From assembly GCA_938045805.1 (NCBI GenBank), contig CALIBL010000078.1, positions 1 to 39,001 on the forward strand: a stretch of 39,001 nt of DNA, given 5' to 3'. Position numbers and translations under genes: made by a program. The stretch's first letter is position 1; each line of letters opens with the position of its first letter. The notes under the pieces are model-generated. The model saw only the letters and a list, made by a program, of their open reading frames with translations. It made no database searches and had not been told where the DNA came from. This stretch comes from an uncultured Rubripirellula sp. Its GTDB lineage: Bacteria > Planctomycetota > Planctomycetia > Pirellulales > Pirellulaceae. Below, one piece after another: positions 24,866 to 34,527 of this stretch.

Positions 24866-27800
24866 ATGAATCAGCAGCTTTCCGATCGCATTGCGGTGGT
24901 TGAAAGAAGGATGTTGCGTTTGAGGTTGATGCAATATGTCACATGTTTGATGCTGATCTTGGGAGTTGCCAGTTGGCTGACGATCAAGCCGATTCAGGGT
25001 CAGCGATTTGCACCTTCGGAGGCGGTGGCTGTCTTGGGACTGCTCGGTGCCTTCGCTTGCACCGTGCTAATGCTCATCATGAGGCGGTATCGCATTGGGG
25101 CGGGTGTTGTCGCTTCGAGGGTAGAAGCGATTTTCCCCGATCTGAATCAGAGGCTGCTAACCGCAGTGGAGCTTCGGGATGAGAAACTCGGTTATTTGGA
25201 ATCCGAGGTGATCCGGGAAGCGGTCAGTCATGCTGATGCAAACGAATGGTCTCATGTGGTTCCGCGTAGTCGAATGCTCCACGCACAAGTCCTTTGTCTG
25301 TCGTCAACACTGTTCTGCTTATCCTCTTTTTGGAATACCTACCGAGAACCGGTGCCCGTTGGGTCAATGGTTTCGGTCGAAGGTGCGACAACCACCTCTG
25401 GAACCATTCTGGTTGAGCCTGGTGACGTTGAATTGGAATTGGGTACGTCGTTGGTGGTAACCGCTCGATATTCAGACAACGTGCCCGATCAAGCGACATT
25501 GGTGGTGGAATATGACGATGGGACACAGGTCTCCCACGTGATGAAAAGAAACCTCAGTGATCCCGTACTAGGCGTGGTACTCAGTGATGTGAACAGCTCG
25601 TTTCGCTATCGAGTGGTTGATCGTGACTGGGAAAGTGAATTATTTAGCGCGTCAACCTACGCGCGGCCCGAGTTGATCCGAAGTGATGCTGAAATCACTT
25701 ACCCAAACTACACCAAGATGCCGGCTCGGCGGATTGAGAATACGATTCGTGTTTCCGCTGTCGAAGGATCGACTGTTCAATGGTCTTGCCTGCTGAATAA
25801 GTCCGTTCGTCAAGCTGTGCTTCGCGATGAGAAAAGCGATGATCGCATCGAACTGATTCAGGACGCTAGTCAACCCGAGTTGTACGCTGCGAAAGTCATG
25901 CTCGATCAGACGAGGCGATACACGTTGCTTTTGGAGGATCAAGATGGACGAACGAACGCGTTCCCGCCGGAACTCGTTGCGCGGATGATTACCAATGATC
26001 CTGTCAAGTTAAAGGCGACCATTGCGGGTGATGCCGCGGTGTCCCCGCTCGAAGAGTACCCGGTTGCCGCGGAAGTGGTTGATGATTTCGGAGTGCTCCA
26101 ATTTGGATTGACTTACACCTTTGGTAGCTCCGACCCGATGGACATTGTTTTGGGGAGTGAGATTCCTAAAGGGGCAAAAGAGACCGCCGAGCACCTGATC
26201 TCGTTCGAGGACTTATCTGCTGCTCCTGACGACCTGCTGACGTACCATTTTTGGGCCGAGGATCATGCGCCCGACGGATCGATCCGTCGCAGCGAGGGAG
26301 ATTTGTTTTTTGCTGAGGTGCGTGCTTTTGATGAGATCTATCGCGAGAGGTCTCAGCAGCAGGCTGCTGCTCAGTCCGAGCAATCCAACCAAGAAAGTGA
26401 AAATGGACAGCAGGCAGAGGAACTTGCGAACCTGCAAAAGGAGATCATCAATGCAACTTGGAGACTGCTTCGTGACCAAGATCAGAGAGCGGAGGAGGAG
26501 GCTTTCCTGAATGATATCCAGCTGGTTATCGATTCCCAAAACGAAGCGATGAATCAGGTCCGCGAAATGTCCGCCGAGGTGACGGATGAACGATCACAGC
26601 GGTTCGTCGACTTGGCCGTCAGTTCCATGGGGGCGGCGGTGGAAACATTGCAGGAGATACAAGCCGATCCAACCTCGGGATCGCTTCGGATCGCTTTGCA
26701 ATCTGAAACAGAAGCTTATTCTGCCCTGCTCAAACTGCGAGCCAGAGAATTTGAAATTACCCAGTCACAGCAGCAACAATCCTCGTCATCTTCGTCGAGT
26801 AGTTCTTCCCAGAATCGACGACAACAACAGTTGGATGAATTGGAATTAGAACAAGAGGAGGATCGTTATGAAACGGAATCGCAGGCTACCCAATCCGAGG
26901 CAGAACAGGCCGAGGAGCGAGAAACGCGGCAGGTGCTCAATCGTCTTCGTGATCTCGCGCGACGGCAGCAGGACCTGAATGACGCCATCGCGGAGCTTCA
27001 GTCTTCGCTTGATGTGGCTGAAGATTCCGATGAACGAGAAGAACTGGATCGGCAGTTGAAGCGTTTACGGGATCAGCAGCAGGAGTTGCTTCGCGAGACA
27101 GACGAACTCTCCGAACGCATGCAGCAAAACACGGATCAGCAACAAATGTCTGAAGCGGCAGAGCGATTGGAGCAGACTCGTGAGCAGGTCAGGGAGGCGG
27201 CGGAGCAGCTTGAACAAAACAACGCGGCGGAAGCTTTGACCGCTGGTAGGCGGGCAGAACGCGAGTTCGAGCAGATGCGGGATGAGTTTCGTCAGAGTGC
27301 ATCGGGGCAGTTCAACCAGCGTGTCAGGGAATTGAATCAGCAAGCCGAACAACTTCGCGAACGACAGCAGGAGATCTCGGAGCAAATGCAGCCCGATCGC
27401 GGGCAACCCGATAACGCCGGCCTTCGCGCCGAGGGAGGTAATCGCCAAGAGACGGTCGAAGATCTTCGGCAACAGGCGGAGGATTTGGAGGGGCTTCTTG
27501 AGCAGATGCAGGAGACGGTTGAGCAGGCTGAAGAAGCCGAACCCCTTCTTGCACAACGGCTTTACGACACCTTTCGGGAGACGTCGCAGAGACAGACTCA
27601 GCGTCAGCTCGAAGAGTCTGCCAATTTGCTCGAGAGAGGCTTTGAGCCCCAGTCGCAGGAGCTTGAATCCGCTGCGGCCGAAGGGATCGAGGCGTTGCAG
27701 GAAGGTCTAAGGAGGGCTTCGGAAAGTGTGCTCGGTGATGAGACTCGAGCGCTGCAGTCGGCGCTATCAGAGTTGGAGCAACTTGAGGCTGAACTAAGGC

Positions 27801-28465
27801 GAGAGATGGAACAGAATGGTTCGGCGTCGACCGCTGCATCGGATCAACCAAGTGACTCGTCCAGAGAGCAGACCGAGCGATCCACGTCAGAGTCCGAGTC
27901 AGCAGATCAACAGGTGGATCCCTCTGGACAGCAAAGCGAAAGCCAGGGCCAACGGTCCGAAAGCCAGGGGCAACCATCAGAGGGCCAGGGGCAACCATCA
28001 GAGAGCCAGGGGCAACCATCCGAAAGCCAAGGGCAAGGAAGCGGGGGCGGTGCAAGGCAGAACGGTTCTCCAGTTTCCGCTGGATCGGTACTCAACCAAC
28101 TCGCGGCGGGTGAACCCTCAAGCAATCCGCTCACTGGTGACGGTTTTCGTGACTGGACGGATCGACTTAGAGACGTTGAGGAGATGGTTGGTGATCCGGA
28201 TCTGCGATCCAATGCTGCACAGATTCGAGATCGAGCGAGAGAGATTCGCCGCGAATCGCGACGTCTATCAAGGGTGCCGCAATGGGATTTGGTCGAAGAG
28301 ATGATCGCCACTCCTCTTCGTGAACTTAAAAAACGGGTCTCCGACGAATTGATGCGTCAGAGTGCCGAGAGGAACGCAGTGGTGCCACTTGATCGCGATC
28401 CTGTTCCCGAACGCTACCAAGATGCTGTTCGAGATTACTACGAGCGTCTCGGGAGCGGCAGGTGA
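24866..28465 (+). CDS. Giant membrane-anchored coiled-coil protein (MoxR operon)
   Basis: From the ATG at 24866 the protein has 1199 residues; a TTG at 24809 would add 19. Three hydrophobic helices (about 22-39, 52-72, 138-156) anchor it. Residues about 160-490 are beta-rich, with TYARPELIRSDAEITYPNYTKMP typical of an immunoglobulin-like domain. Residues about 496-1020 are a very long Gln/Glu/Arg coiled coil, broken by a run of ten serines near 640, and followed by five seven-residue repeats (SESQGQP type, 1024-1058). The C terminus is again charged and helical. The layout resembles the DUF4175-type proteins found in MoxR/Bat operons. It probably spans or scaffolds the envelope; no enzyme motif is visible. 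Confidence 0.85.
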   Translation: MNQQLSDRIAVVERRMLRLRLMQYVTCLMLILGVASWLTIKPIQGQRFAPSEAVAVLGLLGAFACTVLMLIMRRYRIGAGVVASRVEAIFPDLNQRLLTAVELRDEKLGYLESEVIREAVSHADANEWSHVVPRSRMLHAQVLCLSSTLFCLSSFWNTYREPVPVGSMVSVEGATTTSGTILVEPGDVELELGTSLVVTARYSDNVPDQATLVVEYDDGTQVSHVMKRNLSDPVLGVVLSDVNSSFRYRVVDRDWESELFSASTYARPELIRSDAEITYPNYTKMPARRIENTIRVSAVEGSTVQWSCLLNKSVRQAVLRDEKSDDRIELIQDASQPELYAAKVMLDQTRRYTLLLEDQDGRTNAFPPELVARMITNDPVKLKATIAGDAAVSPLEEYPVAAEVVDDFGVLQFGLTYTFGSSDPMDIVLGSEIPKGAKETAEHLISFEDLSAAPDDLLTYHFWAEDHAPDGSIRRSEGDLFFAEVRAFDEIYRERSQQQAAAQSEQSNQESENGQQAEELANLQKEIINATWRLLRDQDQRAEEEAFLNDIQLVIDSQNEAMNQVREMSAEVTDERSQRFVDLAVSSMGAAVETLQEIQADPTSGSLRIALQSETEAYSALLKLRAREFEITQSQQQQSSSSSSSSSSQNRRQQQLDELELEQEEDRYETESQATQSEAEQAEERETRQVLNRLRDLARRQQDLNDAIAELQSSLDVAEDSDEREELDRQLKRLRDQQQELLRETDELSERMQQNTDQQQMSEAAERLEQTREQVREAAEQLEQNNAAEALTAGRRAEREFEQMRDEFRQSASGQFNQRVRELNQQAEQLRERQQEISEQMQPDRGQPDNAGLRAEGGNRQETVEDLRQQAEDLEGLLEQMQETVEQAEEAEPLLAQRLYDTFRETSQRQTQRQLEESANLLERGFEPQSQELESAAAEGIEALQEGLRRASESVLGDETRALQSALSELEQLEAELRREMEQNGSASTAASDQPSDSSREQTERSTSESESADQQVDPSGQQSESQGQRSESQGQPSEGQGQPSESQGQPSESQGQGSGGGARQNGSPVSAGSVLNQLAAGEPSSNPLTGDGFRDWTDRLRDVEEMVGDPDLRSNAAQIRDRAREIRRESRRLSRVPQWDLVEEMIATPLRELKKRVSDELMRQSAERNAVVPLDRDPVPERYQDAVRDYYERLGSGR
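27935..28039 (+). repeat. Five 21-bp tandem repeats within the coiled-coil gene
   Basis: Five consecutive 21-base units encode S-E-(S/G)-Q-G-Q-(P/R/G). Units differ at few positions, so they look recently duplicated. The repeats give a flexible, hydrophilic linker between the coiled coil and the C-terminal domain, and their number may vary between strains. Confidence 0.9.
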
Positions 28466-30984
28466 TGGTATTGTCGAAATCGGTTCAAACGATGCTGTCG
28501 CTCACCCGGTACTTGGTATTGGCACTACTTAGTGTTGTACCGTTGCATCGAGGGTTTGCTCAGTCCGATGGTTCATCGGCCGCTCCGCAGGCAGAGCTAC
28601 CTGAGAATGAAGTTATTGGTGGTATTGTGCTTGGAACGCCCCAGTGGGCGTCCATGGCACTGGTGATTTTTTTCGGGCTTGCGTGTCTCATTATTTGGAG
28701 CACCTTCCGAATGCGCGGTGGGAATGGTCTCCGCGTTTCTTCGGCCGGCCTTAAGCTGATTGCAGTAGCGATTGTCTGCCTTTGCTTGGTCAAACCGATG
28801 CGACTTGGAGAGCGCGCACGACCGCAGGAAAACGTGGTTGCAATTGTGCTCGACAATAGTCAAAGCATGCAGCTCAAGGCTCCCGAGACCCCGAATGATC
28901 GTCTCGAGCAGATGAAGGGAGACGTTCGAGACGATCAAGCATGGAAGATCCGTTTGCAACAAGACTTTGATGTTCGAACGTATCAGTTTGGTCGACGGCT
29001 TCAGAAAATTGATGACAGCGACTCCGTTAATGCCACAGAGACAGCTTCGACACTATTGACGTCCCTTGACCAGTTGCGTGACCGGTTACAGCGTCGCCCA
29101 CTGGCTGGTGTGTTACTTTTTAGTGACGGGAATCTGACCGATGGGGAATCCAACGCTTTGGATCTAGATCGATATCCGGCTCCGATTTACCCCGTGATCA
29201 ACGATGATGAGCCTGATTTTTGTGATCTTTGCATCGACACCATTAGCGTTCAGCAAACGGACTTTGAGTCGTCACCGACAAAAATACGCGTGGATTACCA
29301 TGCTTCGGGTCTCTCTGGTCAGGAGTTAACCGTGCAGTTGATGGACCTTCAAACTGGTTCGATCATCGAAGAAGTTAAAAAGACGATAGGGAGTTCATAC
29401 GATGAGGATGAGGTACAGTTTCGCTTCCGGCCAGAGTCGAGTGGAGTGAGTTTCTATGAAGTCCTTGCTTTCACGGAAGCGGATCGCGAGGTGTTGCTTA
29501 ACCCGACGGTTGAAGGGATGGAGAATGCGACCGAGGCAACGCTCCTCAACAACGCTCAGATTGTTTCGGTAAACCGTAAGTCGGGACCCTATCGCATCCT
29601 TTACCTCTCGGGTCGGCCAAATTGGGAGTACAAATTTTTGCGACGCGCGATTCAGTCAGACGCTGAAGTGCAGATGGTTGGACTGATACGAATTGCGAAA
29701 AAAGAGCCCAAGTTTAGTTTCCGTGACCGTTCGGTTACCTCAACCAATCCACTCTTTGCGGGTCTTGGTAAAGAGGAGGAGGACGCCGCCGAGCAGTACG
29801 ATGAGCCGGTTTTGATTCGACTTGGGGTGAAGGAGTCCGAGGAACTCAGTGCAGGTTTTCCAGATTCTGAGGAAGAGCTTTTCGCTTACCACGCTGTCAT
29901 TTTGGATGACATAGAAAGCGACTTTTTCACTCAGGATCAAATGCTGCTGTTGCGGAAGTTTGTCAGTGCACGAGGTGGTGGATTGATGCTGCTTGGTGGG
30001 CAGGAAGCGTTTGCTGAGGAAGCGATGCGGGAGACTCCTCTGGGTGAGCTTTCGCCGATTTATGGCGCACCGTCTGGTGGTGATCCAAAACCACCTGGTC
30101 CCTACCGGATCGAACTCACTCAAGAGGGAATGCTGCAGCCTTGGTTGCGTTTGAGTGACAATGAGCAAGGTGAAAATCAATCGGTCCGAGCCCGACCGAT
30201 TTTTCGCACGCTTAATTTGGGCGGGCAGATTAAACCGGGTGCGTCGATACTGGCATATGCCGAGACGGGGGGGCAGGATCGTTTGCCAGCTCTCATCTCA
30301 CAGCGTTTTGGACGTGGGCGTGCTGCGGCTTGGCTGGTGGGCGATCTCTGGAAATCTGCCATGCGTCGTGAGTCCTCGGATGATGATTCTGGCGGTCAGG
30401 CATGGAGACAGATGGCACGGTGGCTCGTTAACGATGCGCCTCGGCGGGTCGAGTTAGACGCTCGACAGTCACCGGATCCCAACGAGCCGGTCACGATCTC
30501 CACCACCGTCCTCGATGACTCCTACTTGCCGATGGATAACGCAGTGGTGAAGGTCACCGTGACACCTTTTGGTGGGGAGAGTGTTGAGCTGGAGGCTGAG
30601 ATGGATGATGAGGCGTCAGGGGTCTACAACACTGAGTATTGGTCACAGGAAGGGACCGCATTTCACGCAAATGCGTCCGTGGAGTCCATTTCGGGCGAGT
30701 ACATCGGGACCGCAGATGTGGGCTGGACGCAAAATGTGGGTGCAGACGAGTTCAGACAACTGGAAATCAATCGTGATCGCCTCGAGGAAATCGCTCGGCG
30801 TACAGGTGGTCACCTCGTTCGTCGAAATGAACTGGATCAGTTCTCTCGGGAACTACCCAATCAAAAGGTGCCCATCCGCCAAAAATGGTTGTACCCACTT
30901 TGGCACAGTCCATGGGTCTTAACCTTGGCGATCGCCTGCCTCTCCCTCGAATGGACCCTTCGTCGGATGAAAGGACATGCATGA
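28465..30984 (+). CDS. Membrane protein with VWA and GATase1-like domains
   Basis: The protein has 839 residues from the ATG at 28465 (GTG 28462 is one codon earlier); the start overlaps the previous stop. A signal-like helix (12-28) and two membrane helices (about 61-79, 94-110) precede a VWA domain with intact MIDAS (D130, S132, S134 in LDNSQSM). From about 370 a class I glutamine-amidotransferase-like fold follows (ILYLSGRPNWEYKFLRRAI, then HAVILDDIESDFFTQDQMLLLRKFV and GGGLMLLGGQEAF). It seems to lack the Cys-His pair of true amidotransferases, so this part is likely a binding module. A membrane helix ends the protein (815-835). The domain order is typical of planctomycete MoxR operons. 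Confidence 0.88.
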   Translation: MVLSKSVQTMLSLTRYLVLALLSVVPLHRGFAQSDGSSAAPQAELPENEVIGGIVLGTPQWASMALVIFFGLACLIIWSTFRMRGGNGLRVSSAGLKLIAVAIVCLCLVKPMRLGERARPQENVVAIVLDNSQSMQLKAPETPNDRLEQMKGDVRDDQAWKIRLQQDFDVRTYQFGRRLQKIDDSDSVNATETASTLLTSLDQLRDRLQRRPLAGVLLFSDGNLTDGESNALDLDRYPAPIYPVINDDEPDFCDLCIDTISVQQTDFESSPTKIRVDYHASGLSGQELTVQLMDLQTGSIIEEVKKTIGSSYDEDEVQFRFRPESSGVSFYEVLAFTEADREVLLNPTVEGMENATEATLLNNAQIVSVNRKSGPYRILYLSGRPNWEYKFLRRAIQSDAEVQMVGLIRIAKKEPKFSFRDRSVTSTNPLFAGLGKEEEDAAEQYDEPVLIRLGVKESEELSAGFPDSEEELFAYHAVILDDIESDFFTQDQMLLLRKFVSARGGGLMLLGGQEAFAEEAMRETPLGELSPIYGAPSGGDPKPPGPYRIELTQEGMLQPWLRLSDNEQGENQSVRARPIFRTLNLGGQIKPGASILAYAETGGQDRLPALISQRFGRGRAAAWLVGDLWKSAMRRESSDDDSGGQAWRQMARWLVNDAPRRVELDARQSPDPNEPVTISTTVLDDSYLPMDNAVVKVTVTPFGGESVELEAEMDDEASGVYNTEYWSQEGTAFHANASVESISGEYIGTADVGWTQNVGADEFRQLEINRDRLEEIARRTGGHLVRRNELDQFSRELPNQKVPIRQKWLYPLWHSPWVLTLAIACLSLEWTLRRMKGHA

Positions 30985-32153
30985 TGAATCACATTAGAGG
31001 ATGTGCCATGTTGGGGTTTCTGCTTTGCACCCTCGTCTTGGTGTGCGTTTCAGTCACGACAACTTTAGCCGGCGAGTCGGATCCATCAAACGGTGCAGAT
31101 GATCGGGCTGAGCAGTCGAACGCGGGGACGAAAGTTGATACCCAAGGTGCGACTGGTTTTCACCCTGACGTTCTTGTGGTTGTCGGTGCTGAGGGAACCT
31201 CGGAGTACGGAGAACAGTTCAGACTCTGGGAGGAACGGTGGAAGGATTTGGCAGAAAACTCCAAAGCACGCTACCGAGTGATTGGGACAGACGAGGAGGG
31301 GACGCAGGATCGGAGTCAAAGTCAGGGTGGGGCTACCAATGCCGGGAAGGAAGGCGGCCCGAGCAATGATCGCTCGCTACTCATTGAATCGCTTCGGCTC
31401 ATGAATCGAGAGACGGAGGAGCCGCTCTGGTTAATCTTAATCGGGCACGGAACCTACACTCGCGGTGTCGCCAAATTCAACCTTCGTGGACCGGATATCA
31501 GCGGTGCTGAGTTGGCTGAGCATCTAGCCACTTTCTCCCGACCGCTGATCGCCCTCAATTTTTTCTCTGCAAGTGGGCCGTTTATCAATGCGATCTCTGG
31601 CGAAAATCGAGTGGTTGTTAGTGCGACGAAGAGCGGACAGGAGCAGAACTACAGCCGATTCGGTGGTTACTTCATTGAATCGCTTGGGGATTTGTCTTCG
31701 GATCTCGATCACGACCAAAGGGTTTCGGTGTTGGAGGCGTTTCTTTCAGCATCGTCTCAAACGCAGGCTTTTTATGATTCGGAGCAGAGACTGCTGACCG
31801 AGCACGCACTGGTTGATGACAACGGAGACAAGCTGGGTACACCGGCGGTCTTTTTCCGCGGTATTCGAGCGGTAAGGAAATCGAAATCCAGTGATTCGGT
31901 AGATGGGAGAGTGAGCGCCCGGGCATCGCTTGGAGAGGAGCAGGGGTATGCGGAGTTAACGCTCACACAGCGGCAGTTCCGCGATCAACAGGAGCGTGCT
32001 TTGGATGATCTAGTATCGAGGCAGGCGAGTTTATCGCGAGCTGAATACTTGTTGGAGTTGGAAAAGATCTTGGTTCCACTAGCAGAGATCTATGCGGCGG
32101 AGCCTGATTCAGACTCAAACAACGATACCGTTGAAGACACGACGGAGCAGTAG
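30981..32153 (+). CDS. Secreted caspase/C13-like protein, probable pseudo-protease
   Basis: The ATG at 30981 overlaps the previous stop as ATGA, fixing the start; the protein has 390 residues. Residues 1-30 are a signal peptide (FLLCTLVLVCVSVTTTLA). Residues 62-230 resemble the caspase-hemoglobinase fold of C13/C14 peptidases: a first strand DVLVVVGAEG, then LWLILIGHGTYT with the catalytic-type His (H156) followed by Gly, and IALNFFSASGPF at the place of the D-x-C-x-S-G nucleophile motif. There the cysteine position is S196, so cysteine protease activity is doubtful. VVVSATKSGQEQNYSRFGGYFIESL after it fits the fold. The C terminus is a helical, acidic tail. The assignment rests on motif order, not on overall similarity. 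Confidence 0.7.
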   Translation: MMNHIRGCAMLGFLLCTLVLVCVSVTTTLAGESDPSNGADDRAEQSNAGTKVDTQGATGFHPDVLVVVGAEGTSEYGEQFRLWEERWKDLAENSKARYRVIGTDEEGTQDRSQSQGGATNAGKEGGPSNDRSLLIESLRLMNRETEEPLWLILIGHGTYTRGVAKFNLRGPDISGAELAEHLATFSRPLIALNFFSASGPFINAISGENRVVVSATKSGQEQNYSRFGGYFIESLGDLSSDLDHDQRVSVLEAFLSASSQTQAFYDSEQRLLTEHALVDDNGDKLGTPAVFFRGIRAVRKSKSSDSVDGRVSARASLGEEQGYAELTLTQRQFRDQQERALDDLVSRQASLSRAEYLLELEKILVPLAEIYAAEPDSDSNNDTVEDTTEQ

Positions 32154-32177
32154 TCCGTCGTTTAAATCGCAATTCAA

Positions 32178-33149
32178 CTAGATTTGGAAGTTGATATCTT
32201 CCTCGGGGTCGGCTTCACTCACGACACCACGCACTCGCAACTGTGGTTTTTCGAGCAGGACGGTGGTTTTGGCTGAAACGCTACGAGTGATCCAGACACT
32301 CGATCCGATCACCGCTTCACGGCCAATCACGGTTTTGCCGCCCAGGATCGTAGCGTTCGCATACACCACCACGTGGTCTTCGATGGTTGGATGGCGTTTG
32401 GTTCCGCGAATGAGTTGTCCTTCGGAGTCGGTCGGGAAACTGAGGGCACCAAGTGTGACTCCTTGGTAGAGCTTGACATGGTTTCCGATCTCGCACGTCT
32501 CTCCGATCACGACACCCGTTCCATGATCGATGAAGAAGTATTCCCCGATCGTGGCGCCTGGGTGGATATCAATTCCAGTTTTCTGATGAGCCCATTCGGT
32601 CATCATCCTCGGCAAAAATGGGACGTCGAGTTCAACCAACTCATGGGCGATGCGGTACACCGTGATCGCCATGACGCCTGGATAGCAGAGCACGATTTCA
32701 TCGGTGGTTCGACATGCGGGGTCGCCATCGTAGGCAGCCTCCACATCCTTGGCGAGGATCATTCGGAGCTTGGGGATGCGTTTGAGAAGTTCGATCGCCA
32801 TGGCTTGGCCCTTGGCTTCGAAGTCAACTTCATCAACGCAGTCAAGATGTTGGGACCCGACCCGCTGTTCGTGTCGAAGCGCTCGAGCAATCTCGGTGGT
32901 AAGCTGATCGTGAAGTGTGTCGAGGAGGCTTCCGACATGAAAGTGAATGTTCCCTTGGTGCAGGCCAACCTTACGCCGGTACCCCGGGTACAGGATATCC
33001 TTCAGATCCAGCAGACACTCAATCACTCCAGTATAACTCGGAAGCGGGCAATGCCCGAGATGATTGATCCTATCCTCAGAGGAGTAAGTCTGGACAATCA
33101 ATTCGGTTAGGTCTGGCAATTGTTCTTTTAGGCGAACATCTGAGGCCAC
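32178..33149 (-). CDS. cysE: Serine O-acetyltransferase
   Basis: The enzyme acetylates L-serine with acetyl-CoA, giving O-acetylserine for cysteine synthesis in the cytoplasm. The protein has 323 residues. The long helical N-terminal half includes [39 protein letters not shown], the standard block before the left-handed beta helix. The hexapeptide-repeat domain follows ([38 protein letters not shown]), with the catalytic D-H pair in IDHGTG. The length and the extra N-terminal region fit the EpsC-type group. It converges with the caspase-like gene, only 24 bases away. No cysteine synthase is in view. Confidence 0.95.
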   Translation of the reverse strand: MASDVRLKEQLPDLTELIVQTYSSEDRINHLGHCPLPSYTGVIECLLDLKDILYPGYRRKVGLHQGNIHFHVGSLLDTLHDQLTTEIARALRHEQRVGSQHLDCVDEVDFEAKGQAMAIELLKRIPKLRMILAKDVEAAYDGDPACRTTDEIVLCYPGVMAITVYRIAHELVELDVPFLPRMMTEWAHQKTGIDIHPGATIGEYFFIDHGTGVVIGETCEIGNHVKLYQGVTLGALSFPTDSEGQLIRGTKRHPTIEDHVVVYANATILGGKTVIGREAVIGSSVWITRSVSAKTTVLLEKPQLRVRGVVSEADPEEDINFQI

Positions 33150-33337
33150 GTGACTAACTCCTATTGAAGGCTTTCGAGTAGCTTAAAAGGTAGCGTTTGA
33201 AAGGAAGAACGTGAAGCTGCCGACTTTCTGCTAATCCGTCGGTTAACGCAACGTCTCAGAGTTCAAACGATCCGGAGAGATGGATCCGCGGCTGGCAAGG
33301 TTGTTTGAGGGAATGAGACATGTTGGCGTTTGACGAA

Positions 33338-33373
33338 GAAAAAAAGGGCCAATAGGAAATTCCCACTGGCCCT
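33338..33373 (-). terminator. Intrinsic terminator of the lipoprotein gene
   Basis: On the minus strand a 12-base stem (AGGGCCAGTGGG with CCTATTGGCCCT, two G-U pairs) closes a five-base loop and is followed by a run of T residues. It lies about 50 bases after the stop of the lipoprotein gene. Confidence 0.92.
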
Positions 33374-33422
33374 CTTGATTGGTGCTCGGCTTTGAATGCG
33401 GTTCAAACCGCTTCATGTCTGC

Positions 33423-33848
33423 TTAGTACCCGATGGTCGGTGGGTTGTCCACTAGGAAGTCTCGAGGCGAGCGAATGGTGTAATAGGGGTACGCCATGGT
33501 TGCGGATTGCATTGCGGAGTGATGGGCTCCGTGTGGCCCATGCGATGCAGCAGCTCCGCCGTGGCGGTGTGCCGGCCCGAGGTGTGAACTGTAATCATGG
33601 CCTCCGCGCTGCCAACCTAGTTTGCTTGCGACGCATCCTGTGCGACCACATGACTTGCACGCTGCGTTCTTGATTTTGCCAAGGATGCCGGCACCATTGG
33701 CACTTGAACCGCAGGGCTCGCAGCCATCTCCTGGCTCACAGTTCGCGGGTTCACATTGACTCAGGCCCCCACGGGTATGGTGATGCAGGCATCCCGTTGA
33801 CCCCACCAAAAGTACTGCTGAAGCAGTAAGCATCAAAATTCGATTCAT
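33423..33848 (-). CDS. Small Cys/His-rich lipoprotein
   Basis: The ATG at 33848 starts a 141-residue protein with a hydrophobic leader ending in VGSTGC, a lipobox-like site, so it is probably lipid-anchored. After it come many cysteines in close spacing (CEPANCEPGDGCEPC, CKSCGRTGC) and a His/Gly/Ala-rich stretch (HLGPAHRHGGAAASHGPHGAHH), both suggesting metal binding. The C terminus YPYYTIRSPRDFLVDNPPTIGY resembles a motif I associate with small planctomycete lipoproteins. It is monocistronic with a strong terminator. The function is unknown; it might bind metal at the cell surface. Confidence 0.8.
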   Translation of the reverse strand: MNRILMLTASAVLLVGSTGCLHHHTRGGLSQCEPANCEPGDGCEPCGSSANGAGILGKIKNAACKSCGRTGCVASKLGWQRGGHDYSSHLGPAHRHGGAAASHGPHGAHHSAMQSATMAYPYYTIRSPRDFLVDNPPTIGY

Positions 33849-34152
33849 TTCCGGATTCCTTCCCGAGCTTCTCACCGCCAACGAGGGGCGGACCAGTAGA
33901 TATGGTCGATAGAGGGTCGGAGCCTGCAGAACAGACCCGTCAACAACTATCCATGTGGATCATTCGGCGTTCCGTTTGAAGACATGTAAAGAAACCTGCA
34001 AAGGTGAGGGGAGGTTGTGCAGTGGTGAACGGAAGTGATCCCGTAATCGATTCAAATTACCATCGAACGCATGTTCGACTTGCAGCACAACACTTTGTTT
34101 TGATATGCCGAGCTTAGTTGATCGGTTGCTTATAGAAAGGACATGGAGTTCC
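33849..34152. other. Divergent intergenic region
   Basis: This stretch must carry the promoters of the lipoprotein gene (minus) and the small secreted protein gene (plus). I see no gene, RNA or terminator in it. Confidence 0.4.
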
Positions 34153-34527
34153 ATGCGAAGTTTCACGGCTTTGGTTGTTGCTATCACGATGAGTTTTTCT
34201 GTGCCAGCTGCTGCGCAGATCACCGGACCGCGTGTTTTGAGTGCGGAGCAAGATCGTTTGGCAACCCTTCAGGAGCAACTGGTCAATCGTCTTCGTGCGA
34301 CTCGAAATGATCAGAAGGGTTATCTAAGCCATGTCATACGGTTGGTTCGACAGGGTAAGGTCGATCGAGGGCTTGTGATTGCGCTCGAGCGTTACGCGCT
34401 CAGGCGAAACCCCTCATACCCGTTCCCGTTTTTTGAGCGAGCGATGAAATACGAGTGCGGCAAGCGCGGAGTGAGTCTTCCGCCAGTGAAACAGTTTGCC
34501 AACACCCGGATTCTGAGTCGCGACTGA
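34153..34527 (+). CDS. Small secreted protein of unknown function
   Basis: The ATG at 34153 is preceded by GGAG and starts a 124-residue protein; the open frame extends 16 codons further up without such a site. Residues 1-22 form a clear signal peptide (SFTALVVAITMSFSVPAAAQ). The mature part is basic and helical, with LATLQEQLVNRLRATRNDQKGYLSHVIRLVRQGKV and an RRNPSYPFPFFERAM block that looks conserved. I recognise no family. It is probably periplasmic; its neighbours give no hint. Confidence 0.75.
   Translation: MRSFTALVVAITMSFSVPAAAQITGPRVLSAEQDRLATLQEQLVNRLRATRNDQKGYLSHVIRLVRQGKVDRGLVIALERYALRRNPSYPFPFFERAMKYECGKRGVSLPPVKQFANTRILSRD

Noticed and set aside
26213..28311. Long reverse-strand and alternate-frame open frames within the coiled-coil gene
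   Set aside because: They arise from the biased Gln/Glu/Arg codon content of the true gene and have low-complexity translations without start signals.
32373..33110. Plus-strand open frame of 245 codons opposite the serine acetyltransferase
   Set aside because: It is the shadow of the clearly assigned acetyltransferase gene and has no family features.
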